Shown: in pieces, positions 11,029 to 20,968 of the stretch | Layout of the letters: each line of letters starts with the position of its first letter | Position numbering within the stretch: position 1 is the stretch's first letter | Assembly: GCF_003337375.1 (NCBI RefSeq) | Contig: NZ_QPJD01000011.1 | Location: forward strand, 1-64,000 | DNA length: 64,000 nt | Direction: 5' to 3' | DNA from: Paenibacillus prosopidis | GTDB taxonomy: Bacteria > Bacillota > Bacilli > Paenibacillales > Paenibacillaceae | Program-made: the position numbers and the translations under genes | The notes under the pieces: model-generated | What the model was told of the DNA's origin: nothing | Databases searched by the model: none | What the model saw: only the letters and a program-made list of their open reading frames with translations

Positions 11029-12144
11029 TTAACCTGCAACGAGCGTCAGCTTGCGCGTAACAAGATCGCCATCGATCTGAAGCATAACGTCAACCTGTTG
11101 ACCAGGCAGAAAGCCCTTCAGCAGCTCATTGAGCTCGACAATTGTAGACACCTGCTTGCCCGCTACCTTATAAAGCTGATCGCCGTTTTGAATACCGGCC
11201 TTCTTGGCTGAATCTGATGAAACGGTTTTGACCGTAAGCGGATCAGAAGAAGGTATACCGATAATGGCCGACCAGCTTTCCTCAAGCTCCAAGCCGAGCG
11301 AAGCCCGTTTGACATATCCGTATTTAAAGAAATGATTGGTTACGTATTGTACAGTATCCGCCGGAATGGAGAAACCGAGATTATCAACACCGACTTCTAC
11401 GAATTTTAACGAATTAATGCCGATTACTTCACCTTTCATGTTGACGAGAGGTCCGCCGCTATTTCCCGGATTAATAGCTGCATCGGTTTGAAGCAGGTTA
11501 TAGGCCGACGAGATGCTGCGGTTCATGCCGCTTAAAATACCGCTTGTTGCCGTGTTGCGGAGCGAGAACGATACCGGTGTCCCGATTGCGATAACTGTTT
11601 CACCGACCTGCACCTTAAGTGGAGACGAGGCAAGCTTTGCAATTGGCAGCTTCTTCGCTTTAATCTTTACTAGCGCAAGGTCGCTAGCCTCATCCGAATG
11701 TGTGCGAACCGCATCATACTGCTTGCCGTCTGCGGTTACGACGACCAAATTCGTCATGTCCTGCACGACATGCGCGTTCGTCACAATCCAACCGTCCGCG
11801 CGTATAACGACTCCCGTTCCATGTGCGAGCGCATAACGGGGATCTGCCGAACCGACATCCCTTGGCTTCCCTATAATGGCTACGACAGATGGCGAAACCT
11901 TCTTGATTACGGAAGGAATATCGACAGGCGTATACACATAGGTGTTTGTTTTTGAATCAAAAGTACCGGTTCCGCCAAGTGCGTTCGTTAATGAGCTCGC
12001 TTTGACATACACTTCGCCATTAATTTTTTTGGCATTCATGGCATGCGATGATGTCGTACCGGTACCTGCGGCCCATGCCGTTCCTGCAGCAACAAGTGCC
12101 CCAAGGACAATGAAGCTGCTAATTCGAAGCATTCTGCGGTTCAT
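11029..12144 (-). CDS. HtrA/DegP-like trypsin-type serine protease with PDZ domain
   Basis: An exported S1C-type protease, probably acting on misfolded or surface proteins. I place the start at the ATG 12142-12144, behind GAGGAG; an upstream TTG gives 21 residues without export features. That yields 371 residues. Residues 1-26 are a signal peptide or anchor. Residues about 38-72 resemble half a stalk domain (INGEVYVKASSLTNALG). The catalytic triad is visible: His125 in VTNAHVV, Asp155 in SDLALVKI and Ser229 in NPGNSGGPL. A PDZ domain lies at about 275-371. It differs from classical HtrA in the N-terminal stalk piece. Promoter at 12234-12262. Confidence 0.9.
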   Translation of the reverse strand: MNRRMLRISSFIVLGALVAAGTAWAAGTGTTSSHAMNAKKINGEVYVKASSLTNALGGTGTFDSKTNTYVYTPVDIPSVIKKVSPSVVAIIGKPRDVGSADPRYALAHGTGVVIRADGWIVTNAHVVQDMTNLVVVTADGKQYDAVRTHSDEASDLALVKIKAKKLPIAKLASSPLKVQVGETVIAIGTPVSFSLRNTATSGILSGMNRSISSAYNLLQTDAAINPGNSGGPLVNMKGEVIGINSLKFVEVGVDNLGFSIPADTVQYVTNHFFKYGYVKRASLGLELEESWSAIIGIPSSDPLTVKTVSSDSAKKAGIQNGDQLYKVAGKQVSTIVELNELLKGFLPGQQVDVMLQIDGDLVTRKLTLVAG

Positions 12145-12233
12145 GAAGTCACTCTCCTCAATCCTTTTACCGTGCAGGCTGACGCACGTTTCTACCATTT
12201 CATCCAAGTGTTAAAAATTAACAAGCACGAATT

Positions 12234-12262
12234 AATATAGCATATATTACCATATACAACAA
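12234..12262 (-). promoter_or_regulatory. Putative sigma-A promoter of the HtrA-like gene
   Basis: On the minus strand TTGTTG (12257-12262), a 17-bp spacer and TATATT (12234-12239) lie about 90 bp upstream of the chosen start. This is the divergent, AT-rich 312-bp gap; nothing else in it was recognised apart from the opposing promoter at 12395. Confidence 0.5.
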
Positions 12263-12394
12263 TCAGATTTTACTAGATTAATAGGATATAGGAACGAAGC
12301 CGATCGACCTACATCCCTCTGTATGCTTGTTTTGTTCTGTTATTATGCGATTTTGTCAAATGTGCTCTAGGCTTATGTGTTCCTATAAGAGAAG

Positions 12395-12403
12395 TGTTAT
12401 ACT
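12395..12403 (+). promoter_or_regulatory. Extended -10 promoter of the isomerase gene
   Basis: TGTTATACT on the plus strand matches an extended -10 (TGnTATAAT) with no good -35. It lies 54 bp upstream of the isomerase start. Confidence 0.45.
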
Positions 12404-12456
12404 AGGAGAGACTGCGAAAACAATCCATAAGATGGATTTGGGAGGTATAATTACAA

Positions 12457-13425
12457 ATGAAATTAGGTGTATTTAGCGTACTTTTTTCACAAAAGCCGTT
12501 TGAAGAAGCACTCGATTATATTGCATCCAAAGGGCTTGAAGCTATCGAAATCGGAACAGGCGGATATCCGGGTAACGCGCACTGCGACCTTGATGGACTG
12601 CTTGCCGATGAAGCTAAGCTGAAAGCGTTTAAGCATGCGGTAGAATCACGCGGTTTAATGATTAGCGCACTTAGCTGCCATGCTAATCCGCTTCACCCGC
12701 AAAAAGCAATTTCGGCTGAGCATGATGAAGTTATCCGCAAAACCATTGAGCTTGCAAACCGTCTCGAGGTTTCCGTTGTAAATACATTCTCAGGATGCCC
12801 AGGCGATCACGAGGATGCTAAATATCCGAACTGGCCGGTTGCACCATGGCCGAACGATTTCCAAGATATTTTGAAATGGCAATGGGAAGCTAAAGTTATT
12901 CCATATTGGTCTGAGATTGCAAAGCTTGCTACAGCAGGAGGCGTGAAAATCGGTCTTGAGCTGCACGGCGGCTTCTCCGTCCACAGCCCTTCGACTTTAC
13001 TTCGTCTGCGCGAAGCGGCAGGTAATGCAATCGGCGCCAATCTTGATCCAAGCCATATGTGGTGGCAAGGAATCGATCCTGTTCAAGCCGTACATATTCT
13101 CGGCCGCGCAGGCGCGATTCACCACTTCCACGCGAAGGATACGACAATTGATCCTATTAACGTGAATCACCACGGCGTAACGGATATGCAGTCATATGCT
13201 CTTATGCTGGATCGCGCATGGCAGTTCCGCACAGTAGGCTATGGACATGATCTGAAAACATGGGCAGATATCCTCAGCGCGCTTCGTTTGGTCGGTTATG
13301 ACTATGTTGTCAGCATCGAGCATGAGGACGGTTTGATGTCGGTTGATGAGGGCTTCACTAAAGCGGTACAAAACCTGCAGCAAATTCTTATCCGCGAGCC
13401 GCTTGGCGAGATGTGGTGGGTTTAA
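12457..13425 (+). CDS. Sugar phosphate isomerase/epimerase (AP endonuclease 2-type TIM barrel)
   Basis: A 322-residue TIM-barrel protein of the xylose isomerase-like family, whose members isomerise or epimerise sugars and polyols using bound divalent metal. The sequence starts with the typical MKLGVFSVLF strand. It contains the likely metal ligands of the family in GLELHGGF (Glu, His), NLDPSHMWWQG (Asp, His), HFHAKD (His, Asp) and SIEHEDG (Glu). The start ATG sits behind GGGAGG. It is a single plus-strand gene followed by a strong shared terminator. The exact substrate cannot be read from the sequence; inositol-type or keto-sugar substrates are possibilities from the family only. Confidence 0.87.
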   Translation: MKLGVFSVLFSQKPFEEALDYIASKGLEAIEIGTGGYPGNAHCDLDGLLADEAKLKAFKHAVESRGLMISALSCHANPLHPQKAISAEHDEVIRKTIELANRLEVSVVNTFSGCPGDHEDAKYPNWPVAPWPNDFQDILKWQWEAKVIPYWSEIAKLATAGGVKIGLELHGGFSVHSPSTLLRLREAAGNAIGANLDPSHMWWQGIDPVQAVHILGRAGAIHHFHAKDTTIDPINVNHHGVTDMQSYALMLDRAWQFRTVGYGHDLKTWADILSALRLVGYDYVVSIEHEDGLMSVDEGFTKAVQNLQQILIREPLGEMWWV

Positions 13426-13440
13426 ACCATTCTTAATATC

Positions 13441-13479
13441 AAAAAAAGGTCTGCCGGACTTGTCCGGCAGACCTTTTTG
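13441..13479. terminator. Bidirectional terminator
   Basis: A perfect 13-bp stem (AGGTCTGCCGGAC / GTCCGGCAGACCT, 13447-13474) with a 2-nt loop has A residues on the left and T residues on the right. It serves the isomerase gene on the plus strand and the small membrane gene on the minus strand. Confidence 0.95.
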
Positions 13480-13489
13480 TTCTAATTGC

Positions 13490-13708
13490 TTAAGCTAACC
13501 AAACTTTAGTGATCATAATGAAGTCGATCAACAAAAACAATCCAAGCGAAACTGCTGTAAAGCCGATCGCGAAAATGTTTTTCTTTGGACGCGCAACCAA
13601 CAGTCGTACGAACCCGATCGCAATCAATACGGTAAAGGCAAGCATAAAATAATCGAATGTACCAATTTTACTTGCAGTCTGAGCTGCTTCTTCTGCTGCT
13701 AAAAACAT
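13490..13708 (-). CDS. Small two-helix membrane protein (DUF2759-like, tentative)
   Basis: A 72-residue protein with two predicted membrane helices (about 19-39 and 46-67) separated by a short basic loop, ARPKKN. The ribosome binding site AAGGAGG is excellent and a terminator follows directly, so this is a real gene. The size and the KKNIFAIGFTAVSLG pattern recall the small DUF2759 membrane proteins of Bacillales, but I cannot confirm that. Function unknown. Confidence 0.75.
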   Translation of the reverse strand: MFLAAEEAAQTASKIGTFDYFMLAFTVLIAIGFVRLLVARPKKNIFAIGFTAVSLGLFLLIDFIMITKVWLA

Positions 13709-13892
13709 GAAGGGACCTCCTTTTTTTTCGCACGTAACCTATTTTACTATATGTTAGCTTTAAGTTGCTGCGGGCGCAAGTCTGAAACTTGATTCGTAAC
13801 AACTTTGTCACGATTTCCTGCAAAACACTTCATTAATAATAAAAGTAAATGGATTGCATAATAAAGTCTTATTAGTGGCCTGTTTCCATCCA

Positions 13893-13921
13893 TTGTAGCT
13901 CTATCTAAAATGTGTTAACAT
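13893..13921 (+). promoter_or_regulatory. Putative promoter of the siroheme reductase gene
   Basis: TTGTAG (13893-13898), a 17-bp spacer and TAACAT (13916-13921) on the plus strand. The expected start site, about 13928, lies just before the inverted repeat at 13933-13973. Confidence 0.45.
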
Positions 13922-13932
13922 CATCATAGTAT

Positions 13933-13973
13933 ATTCATACCTAGTTCGTCGGAATTTCTTATCAGGTATGAAT
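13933..13973 (+). promoter_or_regulatory. Palindrome upstream of the siroheme reductase: operator or leader hairpin
   Basis: Perfect 10-bp arms, ATTCATACCT (13933-13942) and AGGTATGAAT (13964-13973), flank a 21-nt loop that contains GGAATT. It ends 8 nt before the ribosome binding site AAGGGGG (13982-13988). It could be a binding site for a regulator of sulfur metabolism such as a CymR- or CysL-type protein, or a stabilising 5' hairpin. The regulator is not identified. Confidence 0.55.
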
Positions 13974-13998
13974 CACATTCACAAGGGGGATAAAACAC

Positions 13999-15609
13999 AT
14001 GGCTTACGAAGCTATTTGGATGAACGATACTTCCAAATTGAATAAATTCGAGTTTGTTAAAATGGAAAAGGACGGCCTGGACGTCATTCGCACGATTATT
14101 GAAAAGTATTCGAAAGAAGGCTATTCCTCTATTCCGGAAGACGATATGAACCGTTTCAAATGGGCTGGCGTATATGAGCAGAAACCGCGCGATGGTCATT
14201 TTATGATGCGAATTCGCATTAACAGCGGTATTATGACTTCCGAACAAGCACGCATGATCGCTTCCATCGGACGCGATTACGGGCGTGACCTTATTGATGT
14301 TACGACGCGTCAAGCAATTCAATACCACTGGCTTAAAGTCGAAGACCTGCCGGACATTTTCACGCGTTTAGAGCAGGTTGGCTTGTACAGCTTTGAAGCG
14401 TGCGGCGACTGCCCGCGTACGATTGTTGGTAATCCGCTGGCTGGCATCGACAAAGACGAATTGATTGATACCGTTGATCTTGTTGAACAGGTTAACGATT
14501 TTTATTTGATGAATCGTGATTTCTCAAATCTGCCCCGCAAATATAAAATGTCCATCTCTGGCAATATCTATAACAATGCTCATGCGGAAATCAATGACCT
14601 TGCTTTCGTTCCTGCTGCAAAAGTTATCGACGGCGAAGAGGTTATCGGATTCCATGTATATGTTGGCGGCGGCCTTTCCGCAAAGCCTCACCTGGCAAAG
14701 TCGCTTGATATTTTCGTGCGTCCGGAAGAGGTACTTAAAGTTTCAGTGGGCGTAACAACGATATTCCGTGACTATGGTTACCGTGAAAAACGTCACCAAG
14801 CCCGTCTGAAGTTCCTTGTTGCTGATTGGGGTCCAGAGAAGTTTAAAGAGAAGCTGATTGAAATTATTGGCGAGATGCCTTCCCGTGGCGAAGACAAAAC
14901 CGTTGGCTGGCAAGCTGCTTATTTCGACGGCGTACACCCGCAAAAGCAAGAGGGCTTGAACTACATCGGATTAAACGTTCCGGTAGGGCGCACAAACTCG
15001 GATGAGCTCGAGCAGCTTGCCGATCTGGCCGAAAAATATGGCGACGGCAAAGTCCGTACGACAATGTCGCAAAACATTTTGATCGCCGGCATCCCTGACA
15101 ATAAAGTAGAAGAAGTGCTTCAAGCGCCTGTACTGCAGCGTTTGACGCCAAATCCAAAACCTTTTATGAGCCGTACCGTTTCCTGCACAGGTAACGAGTT
15201 CTGTAACCTTGCTGTTGTTGAAACCAAAGAACGCGCTCGCAACGTAGCTCAATACTTGGATGAGAACGTTGAGCTTGATGAGAAAGTCCGCATTCACTTT
15301 ATCGGCTGCCCGAACGCTTGCGGTCAGAAGCATATTGCCGACATTGGCTTGCAAGGCTCTCTAATCAAAACGCCTGAAGGTATGGTTGACGCGTTCGATA
15401 TCGCTGTCGGCGGTATTCTCGGACCGGATGCTCAGTTCAACACACCGCTGAAGGGCCGTGTCAAAGGTGACAATGTCGCCGATGTCCTTAAGCAATTGAT
15501 TGAGTTTTACAAAGAGCAGCGCGAAGCAGATGACACATTCCACACATTTGTGAAACGTGTCGGCGTACCTGCATTCCAGGAAAAGCTTACTGAAATTTTG
15601 GCTGTTTAA
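13999..15609 (+). CDS. Ferredoxin-type sulfite/nitrite reductase (siroheme and 4Fe-4S), probably sulfite
   Basis: Catalyses a six-electron reduction, sulfite to sulfide or nitrite to ammonia, at a siroheme coupled to a 4Fe-4S cluster. It has 536 residues with two repeated ferredoxin-like/siroheme half-domains. The cluster ligands are Cys396, Cys402 (CTGNEFC), Cys437 and Cys441 (CPNAC). The active-site segment LPRKYKMS has Lys181-x-Lys183; sulfite reductases keep Lys-x-Lys here while plant-type nitrite reductases have Lys-x-Asn, so sulfite is favoured. Start ATG behind AAGGGGG. It stands alone with its own promoter, palindromic leader and terminator; no flavoprotein subunit is adjacent, so electrons probably come from ferredoxin. 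Confidence 0.92.
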   Translation: MAYEAIWMNDTSKLNKFEFVKMEKDGLDVIRTIIEKYSKEGYSSIPEDDMNRFKWAGVYEQKPRDGHFMMRIRINSGIMTSEQARMIASIGRDYGRDLIDVTTRQAIQYHWLKVEDLPDIFTRLEQVGLYSFEACGDCPRTIVGNPLAGIDKDELIDTVDLVEQVNDFYLMNRDFSNLPRKYKMSISGNIYNNAHAEINDLAFVPAAKVIDGEEVIGFHVYVGGGLSAKPHLAKSLDIFVRPEEVLKVSVGVTTIFRDYGYREKRHQARLKFLVADWGPEKFKEKLIEIIGEMPSRGEDKTVGWQAAYFDGVHPQKQEGLNYIGLNVPVGRTNSDELEQLADLAEKYGDGKVRTTMSQNILIAGIPDNKVEEVLQAPVLQRLTPNPKPFMSRTVSCTGNEFCNLAVVETKERARNVAQYLDENVELDEKVRIHFIGCPNACGQKHIADIGLQGSLIKTPEGMVDAFDIAVGGILGPDAQFNTPLKGRVKGDNVADVLKQLIEFYKEQREADDTFHTFVKRVGVPAFQEKLTEILAV

Positions 15610-15628
15610 ACACAACATTAAAATAACA

Positions 15629-15677
15629 AAAACCGCTGATGGTATAGTTTATTCACTATCCATTAGCGGTTTTTTTG
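15629..15677 (+). terminator. Terminator after the siroheme reductase gene
   Basis: The stem ACCGCT-ATGG / CCAT-AGCGGT, with a central loop, is followed by seven T residues on the plus strand. Confidence 0.9.
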
Positions 15678-15752
15678 TATATTTAAAACCTTCACTTATG
15701 ATTCTCTATGTAAGCAGCCAGCTTCCCTTTATTGTCCATATTCACAGAAAAT

Positions 15753-15788
15753 AAAAACAGCAAGCCGATATTTATCAGCCTGCTGTTT
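15753..15788 (-). terminator. Terminator after uvrA
   Basis: The stem AAACAGCA-GC / GC-TGCTGTTT is followed by TTTTT on the minus strand, directly after the uvrA stop. Confidence 0.88.
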
Positions 15789-15797
15789 AATCCATCC

Positions 15798-18680
15798 TTA
15801 TTCAGCCGCAGCAGCAACCTTCTCCTGCTCTTTATATTGCGCAATCGTCCGTTCACGGTCACGCTCCAATATCGGCTTCAAATACTTGCCGGTGTACGAT
15901 TGCTCCACCTTCACGACTTGCTCTGGCGTCCCTGTTGCAACGATCATTCCGCCGCCGCTGCCGCCTTCAGGCCCGAGGTCGATTAAATAATCAGCCGTTT
16001 TGATAACGTCCAGATTGTGTTCGATAACGAGTACGGATTCACCGGAATCCACCAAACGGTGTAATACCATCAGAAGCCTGTCGATATCGTCTACATGAAG
16101 GCCGGTTGTCGGCTCATCCAAAATGTAAAGCGTCTTGCCAGTGGAACGACGATATAGCTCAGCCGCCAGCTTCACGCGCTGCGCCTCGCCACCGGACAAA
16201 GTCGTCGCAGGCTGGCCAAGCTTCATATATCCAAGCCCGACATCGAGAAGCGTCTGCACCTTACGTTGAATACGCGGAATGTTCTCAAAGAAGGAGCATC
16301 CGTCTTCGATCGTCATCTCCAGCACTTCAGCGATGTTTTTGCCTTTGTATTTCACTTCCAGCGTCTCGCGGTTGTATCGTTTGCCTTTGCAAATCTCGCA
16401 AGGAACATAGACGTCCGGCAGGAAATGCATCTCGATCTTAATGATACCGTCGCCGCGGCATGCTTCGCACCTGCCGCCCTTGACGTTAAAGCTGAATCTG
16501 CCCTTCTTATAGCCGCGAACCTTCGATTCATTCGTATTCGAGTACAAATCTCGGATATCATCGAACACGCCGGTGTAGGTGGCCGGATTAGAGCGCGGTG
16601 TCCGGCCGATTGGCGATTGGTCGATGTCGATTACCTTCTCCAAATGCTCGATTCCGCGCATCTCCTTGTATTGTCCCGGACGCGTCTTGGCTTTGTTCAA
16701 ATCACGTGCTAACGTCTTATAAACGATCTCATTGACGAAAGTCGATTTGCCCGAACCGGATACGCCCGTAACAGCTGAAAATACGCCTAGCGGAATTTTT
16801 ACGTTCACGTTTCTAAGATTGTTTTCCTTCGCTCCGCGAACCTCGAGCCACTTATCGCTCGTCTGACGACGCTCCGTCGGTACAGCGATAAACTTCCGAC
16901 CGCTCAAGTATTGTCCTGTAAGCGAATGCTCATTCGCCATTACTTCTGCAGGGGTACCTTCAGCGATCACATTACCGCCGTGGATACCTGCACCTGGACC
17001 AATATCAATAATGTAGTCGGCCGCAAGCATCGTATCCTCGTCATGCTCAACGACGATCAGCGTATTGCCGAGATTACGCATATGCTCTAACGTCTGAATG
17101 AGCCGGTCGTTATCGCGCTGGTGCAGACCAATACTCGGCTCATCCAAAATATAAAGGACGCCCATTAAGCTGGAGCCGATTTGCGTCGCCAGTCGAATAC
17201 GCTGCGCTTCGCCACCAGACAGTGTACCCGCTGCGCGGCTTAGCGACAAATATTCCAGGCCGACGTTAACGAGAAACCCGAGCCGGCTGTTAATCTCTTT
17301 AAGAATAAGATTAGCAATCGCTAGCTCCTTTTCAGTCAACGTTAACGAATCAAAGTAGCGCTGCGCTTCCCCGATTGACAGCGACGTAACATGAGCAATG
17401 TTTTGCGAGCCGATAGTAACAGCCAGACTTTCCTTGCGGAGCCGTTGTCCTTTGCAGCTGCCGCATGGCTTGGCGCTCATATAATTCTCGATATGCTCGC
17501 GCATCATATCCGATGCCGTATCTCTGTAGCGGCGTTCCAAGTTGTGAACGATGCCTTCGAATGGCACGTACGCCTCTTTGCGATGGCCGAAATCATTTTC
17601 ATAGAGGAAACGAACGCGCTCTCCGCCCGTTCCATACAGCAGCTTCTTCATTTGCTCAGGCGACAATTCCGCTACCGGAACGGTTTGCGGGATATCGTAA
17701 TGCTCACAAACCGCGCTTAGAAACTGCGGATAGTAATTGGATGTGCTTCCTGCCCACGCTAGAAATGCAGCGTCGTCGATGGATTTGGTAGTGTCGGGAA
17801 CGAGTAGATCCGGGTCGACGATCATTTTCGCGCCTAGACCGTCGCACTCCGGACATGCTCCGTAAGGGCTATTGAAGGAGAACATGCGCGGCGCAAGCTC
17901 CTCAACGCTGAATCCGCACTCCGGACAAGCGAGGTTTGAGCTGAAGAGCAGCTCCTCTTGGTCGATAATATCGACGAGAACCCGGCCTTCCGAAAGCTTA
18001 AGCGCCGTTTCAAGCGAATCAGCGAGCCGGCTATGAATGTCCGACTTGACGACGATCCGGTCAACGACGACCTCGATGCTGTGCTTTTTGTTTTTCTCCA
18101 GCTCAATCTTTTCACTTAATTCCCGCAGCTCGCCATTTACTCGAACACGTACGAAGCCTTGCTTCTGAATGTCCGCCAGCAGCTTGGTATGCTCGCCCTT
18201 ACGGCCGGAAACAATCGGCGCTAATATTTGCAGCTTCGTCTTCTCCGGGTATTCCATAATGCGGTCAACCATTTGCTCAACCGTCTGTGACGTAATTTCA
18301 ATACCGTGCTCCGGACAGTGCGGCTTACCTACGCGTGCGAACAACAGCCGCAAATAGTCGTAAATTTCAGTAACTGTACCGACCGTGGAACGCGGGTTGC
18401 GGCTCGTCGTCTTCTGGTCGATGGAAATGGCCGGGGACAACCCGTCGATCGAATCGACATCCGGCTTCTCCATCTGTCCAAGAAATTGACGCGCATAAGC
18501 GGATAATGATTCAACATACCTCCGTTGGCCTTCCGCGTAAATGGTGTCGAAAGCGAGAGAAGATTTCCCGGAGCCGCTTAGCCCTGTTAATACGACAAAT
18601 TTGTCCCGGGGAATCGTAACATCAATATTTTTAAGATTATGGGCGCGCGCGCCCTTAATAACTATTTTATCGCTAGCCAA
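15798..18680 (-). CDS. uvrA: Excinuclease ABC subunit A (UvrA)
   Basis: The damage-recognition ATPase of nucleotide excision repair, which loads UvrB on lesions. It has 960 residues, as in the family. Two ABC ATPase modules are visible: Walker A GLSGSGKS at 33-40 with a distal [12 protein letters not shown] signature, and a second Walker [10 protein letters not shown] with [12 protein letters not shown]. Zinc-binding cysteine pairs appear in [10 protein letters not shown]...CPECDG and CEACRGDG...CEICKGKR. It begins 16 bp after uvrB and shares its operon; the SOS-like box at 20780 should control both genes. A terminator closes the operon. Confidence 0.99.
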   Translation of the reverse strand: MASDKIVIKGARAHNLKNIDVTIPRDKFVVLTGLSGSGKSSLAFDTIYAEGQRRYVESLSAYARQFLGQMEKPDVDSIDGLSPAISIDQKTTSRNPRSTVGTVTEIYDYLRLLFARVGKPHCPEHGIEITSQTVEQMVDRIMEYPEKTKLQILAPIVSGRKGEHTKLLADIQKQGFVRVRVNGELRELSEKIELEKNKKHSIEVVVDRIVVKSDIHSRLADSLETALKLSEGRVLVDIIDQEELLFSSNLACPECGFSVEELAPRMFSFNSPYGACPECDGLGAKMIVDPDLLVPDTTKSIDDAAFLAWAGSTSNYYPQFLSAVCEHYDIPQTVPVAELSPEQMKKLLYGTGGERVRFLYENDFGHRKEAYVPFEGIVHNLERRYRDTASDMMREHIENYMSAKPCGSCKGQRLRKESLAVTIGSQNIAHVTSLSIGEAQRYFDSLTLTEKELAIANLILKEINSRLGFLVNVGLEYLSLSRAAGTLSGGEAQRIRLATQIGSSLMGVLYILDEPSIGLHQRDNDRLIQTLEHMRNLGNTLIVVEHDEDTMLAADYIIDIGPGAGIHGGNVIAEGTPAEVMANEHSLTGQYLSGRKFIAVPTERRQTSDKWLEVRGAKENNLRNVNVKIPLGVFSAVTGVSGSGKSTFVNEIVYKTLARDLNKAKTRPGQYKEMRGIEHLEKVIDIDQSPIGRTPRSNPATYTGVFDDIRDLYSNTNESKVRGYKKGRFSFNVKGGRCEACRGDGIIKIEMHFLPDVYVPCEICKGKRYNRETLEVKYKGKNIAEVLEMTIEDGCSFFENIPRIQRKVQTLLDVGLGYMKLGQPATTLSGGEAQRVKLAAELYRRSTGKTLYILDEPTTGLHVDDIDRLLMVLHRLVDSGESVLVIEHNLDVIKTADYLIDLGPEGGSGGGMIVATGTPEQVVKVEQSYTGKYLKPILERDRERTIAQYKEQEKVAAAAE

Positions 18681-18696
18681 TCGTTTCTCCTCCTAC

Positions 18697-20706
18697 TTAT
18701 CCCATCTCAGCGCGCAGCTCTAGCAGGGCATCCCGAAGCTCCGCGGCACGCTCGAACTGCAGGTTCTTTGCCGCATCCTTCATTTCCGCTTCCAGCTTTT
18801 GAACAAGCGCTAAGCGATCCTTCTTCGTCATCTTCTCGGCGCCGGCGCCGGTTAAATAATCGGCCTTCTGCTCCGCCACTTTTGTCGCTTCGATGACATC
18901 ATGCACCTTTTTGCGGATCGTTTGCGGTGTAATACCATGCTTCTCATTATAGGCAAGCTGAATCGTGCGCCGACGTTCCGTTTCCTTTATCGCTCGATCC
19001 ATCGAATCAGTTATTTTGTCGCCGTACATAATGACCCGGCCCTCGCTATTGCGCGCCGCGCGTCCTATCGTCTGGATCAGCGCGCGGTCGGAGCGGAGGA
19101 AGCCCTCCTTATCCGCATCGAGGATCGTAACTAACGATACCTCCGGTAAATCAAGTCCTTCACGAAGCAAGTTAATTCCGATAAGAACGTGGAATACGCC
19201 CAGCCTCAGGTCACGTAAAATAGCGAGCCGCTCAAGCGTCTTAATATCGGAATGAAGATACCTGACTTTAATTCCGATTTCCTTCATGTAGTCGGTCAAG
19301 TCCTCGGACATCTTCTTCGTTAAAGTCGTTACGAGCACACGCTCGTCCTTTGCGATCCGGTCGCGGATTTCATTCAGCAAATCATCGATTTGTCCTTTTG
19401 TCGGACGAATATCAATGATCGGATCAATGAGACCGGTAGGCCGGATAATTTGCTCCGTCATTGTATCGCAATGCTCGATCTCATAAGGTCCCGGCGTAGC
19501 CGATACATAGATAAGCTGTTTCGCCTTTGCCTCAAATTCCTCAAACCGAAGCGGCCGGTTATCCATTGCTGAAGGAAGACGGAAGCCATGATTGACCAGC
19601 ATCTCCTTTCGGGCACGGTCACCGTTGTACATCGCCCGGATTTGCGGCAATGAAACATGTGATTCATCGATGACGATAAGCATATCATCCGGAAAATAAT
19701 CAAGCAGCGTATACGGCGTTGCTCCGCGCTCCCGGAAAGTCAGCGGTCCGGAGTAGTTCTCGATTCCGGAGCAAAAGCCCATCTCCGCCATCATTTCCAA
19801 ATCGTATCGCGTCCGCTGCTCCAGCCGCTGCGCTTCCAGAAGCTTGCCTGCTTCACGCAGCTCGATCAGGCGTTCCTCCAGCTCCCGTTCAATATTAACG
19901 ATCGCCATTTTCATCGTATCCTCGTGGGTTACGAAGTGGGAAGCCGGGAAAATAGCGATATGATCACGCTCACCGACAATTTCGCCGGTCAGCACGTCGA
20001 TTTCCGAAATGCGCTCGATCTCGTCCCCGAACAGCTCCACCCGGAGTGCCCGCTCATTATTCGCTACGGGAAATATTTCAACGATATCGCCGCGCACGCG
20101 GAAGGTTCCTCGCGTAAAGCTAATATCATTCCGCTGGTACTGGATGTCGACCAGCTTATGAAGAATCGCATCGCGCGGCTTCTCCATGCCGACCCGCAGC
20201 GAAAGCACGAGGCTTCCGTATTCCATCGGGGAACCAAGGCCGTAAATACAGGAAACGCTGGCAACGATAATGACATCCCGCCGTTCGAACAAAGCGCTCG
20301 TCGCGGAGTGTCTTAATTTATCGATCTCATCGTTAATACTCGAATCCTTCTCAATAAACGTATCGGTAGAAGGGATGTATGCTTCCGGCTGGTAATAATC
20401 GTAGTAGCTCACAAAGTACTCCACTGCATTGTCTGGAAAAAACGTCTTAAACTCACTGCACAGCTGAGCTGCCAGCGTCTTATTGTGCGCAATTACGAGC
20501 GTCGGCCGATTCAGCCTCGCTACCGTATTCGCAATGGTATACGTCTTACCAGTACCTGTAGCGCCGAGCAGCGTCTGATGCCTCTTGCCTGCCGTAATTC
20601 CCTCTACAAGCTGCTCGATCGCTTTCGGCTGATCGCCCTGCGGCGTGTAATCCGACTTCAATTCAAACAGCTTCGTTTCCTTAATAAGCTCACTCACGCC
20701 TGTCAT
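18697..20706 (-). CDS. uvrB: Excinuclease ABC subunit B (UvrB)
   Basis: The helicase-like damage-verification subunit of nucleotide excision repair. It has 669 residues. Walker A GATGTGKT is at 48-55, followed by the beta-hairpin region ([10 protein letters not shown]), DESH, and the C-terminal UVR motif ([15 protein letters not shown]) that contacts UvrC/UvrA. The first ATG has GGGGGTGG very close upstream; a GTG four codons inside (VSELIKE) is an alternative start, so the N-terminus is uncertain by a few residues. First gene of uvrB-uvrA. Confidence 0.98.
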   Translation of the reverse strand: MTGVSELIKETKLFELKSDYTPQGDQPKAIEQLVEGITAGKRHQTLLGATGTGKTYTIANTVARLNRPTLVIAHNKTLAAQLCSEFKTFFPDNAVEYFVSYYDYYQPEAYIPSTDTFIEKDSSINDEIDKLRHSATSALFERRDVIIVASVSCIYGLGSPMEYGSLVLSLRVGMEKPRDAILHKLVDIQYQRNDISFTRGTFRVRGDIVEIFPVANNERALRVELFGDEIERISEIDVLTGEIVGERDHIAIFPASHFVTHEDTMKMAIVNIERELEERLIELREAGKLLEAQRLEQRTRYDLEMMAEMGFCSGIENYSGPLTFRERGATPYTLLDYFPDDMLIVIDESHVSLPQIRAMYNGDRARKEMLVNHGFRLPSAMDNRPLRFEEFEAKAKQLIYVSATPGPYEIEHCDTMTEQIIRPTGLIDPIIDIRPTKGQIDDLLNEIRDRIAKDERVLVTTLTKKMSEDLTDYMKEIGIKVRYLHSDIKTLERLAILRDLRLGVFHVLIGINLLREGLDLPEVSLVTILDADKEGFLRSDRALIQTIGRAARNSEGRVIMYGDKITDSMDRAIKETERRRTIQLAYNEKHGITPQTIRKKVHDVIEATKVAEQKADYLTGAGAEKMTKKDRLALVQKLEAEMKDAAKNLQFERAAELRDALLELRAEMG

Positions 20707-20779
20707 CCACCCCCATCGTTCCGATTGCTATTAACATTATAGTCAAATATATCTGATTCAAGCGTATTTTCCCGAAATA

Positions 20780-20793
20780 AGAATGTGTGTTCC
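20780..20793. promoter_or_regulatory. SOS (LexA/DinR) box of uvrBA
   Basis: AGAATGTGTGTTCC matches the Bacillus consensus CGAACRNRYGTTCG at 11 of 14 positions, including GTTC in one half and GAA in the other. It lies just downstream of the -10, where a repressor would block initiation. uvrBA is an SOS operon in B. subtilis, which supports the call. Confidence 0.72.
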
Positions 20794-20798
20794 CGTAT

Positions 20799-20827
20799 AT
20801 TATACCGTTATATTGCAGCCGTTGCAA
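20799..20827 (-). promoter_or_regulatory. Sigma-A promoter of uvrBA
   Basis: On the minus strand TTGCAA (20822-20827), a 17-bp spacer and a perfect TATAAT (20799-20804). The LexA-like box follows five bases downstream. Confidence 0.8.
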
Positions 20828-20877
20828 TGACCGGAATTGTAAATTACCTTCCTTTTCTTCATTCCAACTTTCATATT

Positions 20878-20914
20878 AAAAAACCGTCCTATGATCCATG
20901 GACCATTAGGACGG
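20878..20914 (-). terminator. Terminator after the minJ-like gene
   Basis: The stem CCGTCCTA / TAGGACGG with a nested TCCATGGA core (20884-20914) is followed by six T residues on the minus strand. Confidence 0.9.
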
Positions 20915-20968
20915 CCTTATTTAAGCACATCTTTTTGCGGCGTTTTATCCATACCTGCTCAGTTCTTC

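Noticed and set aside
13924..14328. Minus-strand frame of 134 codons over the start of the siroheme reductase
   Set aside because: It is the antisense shadow of a strong coding gene with no own signals.
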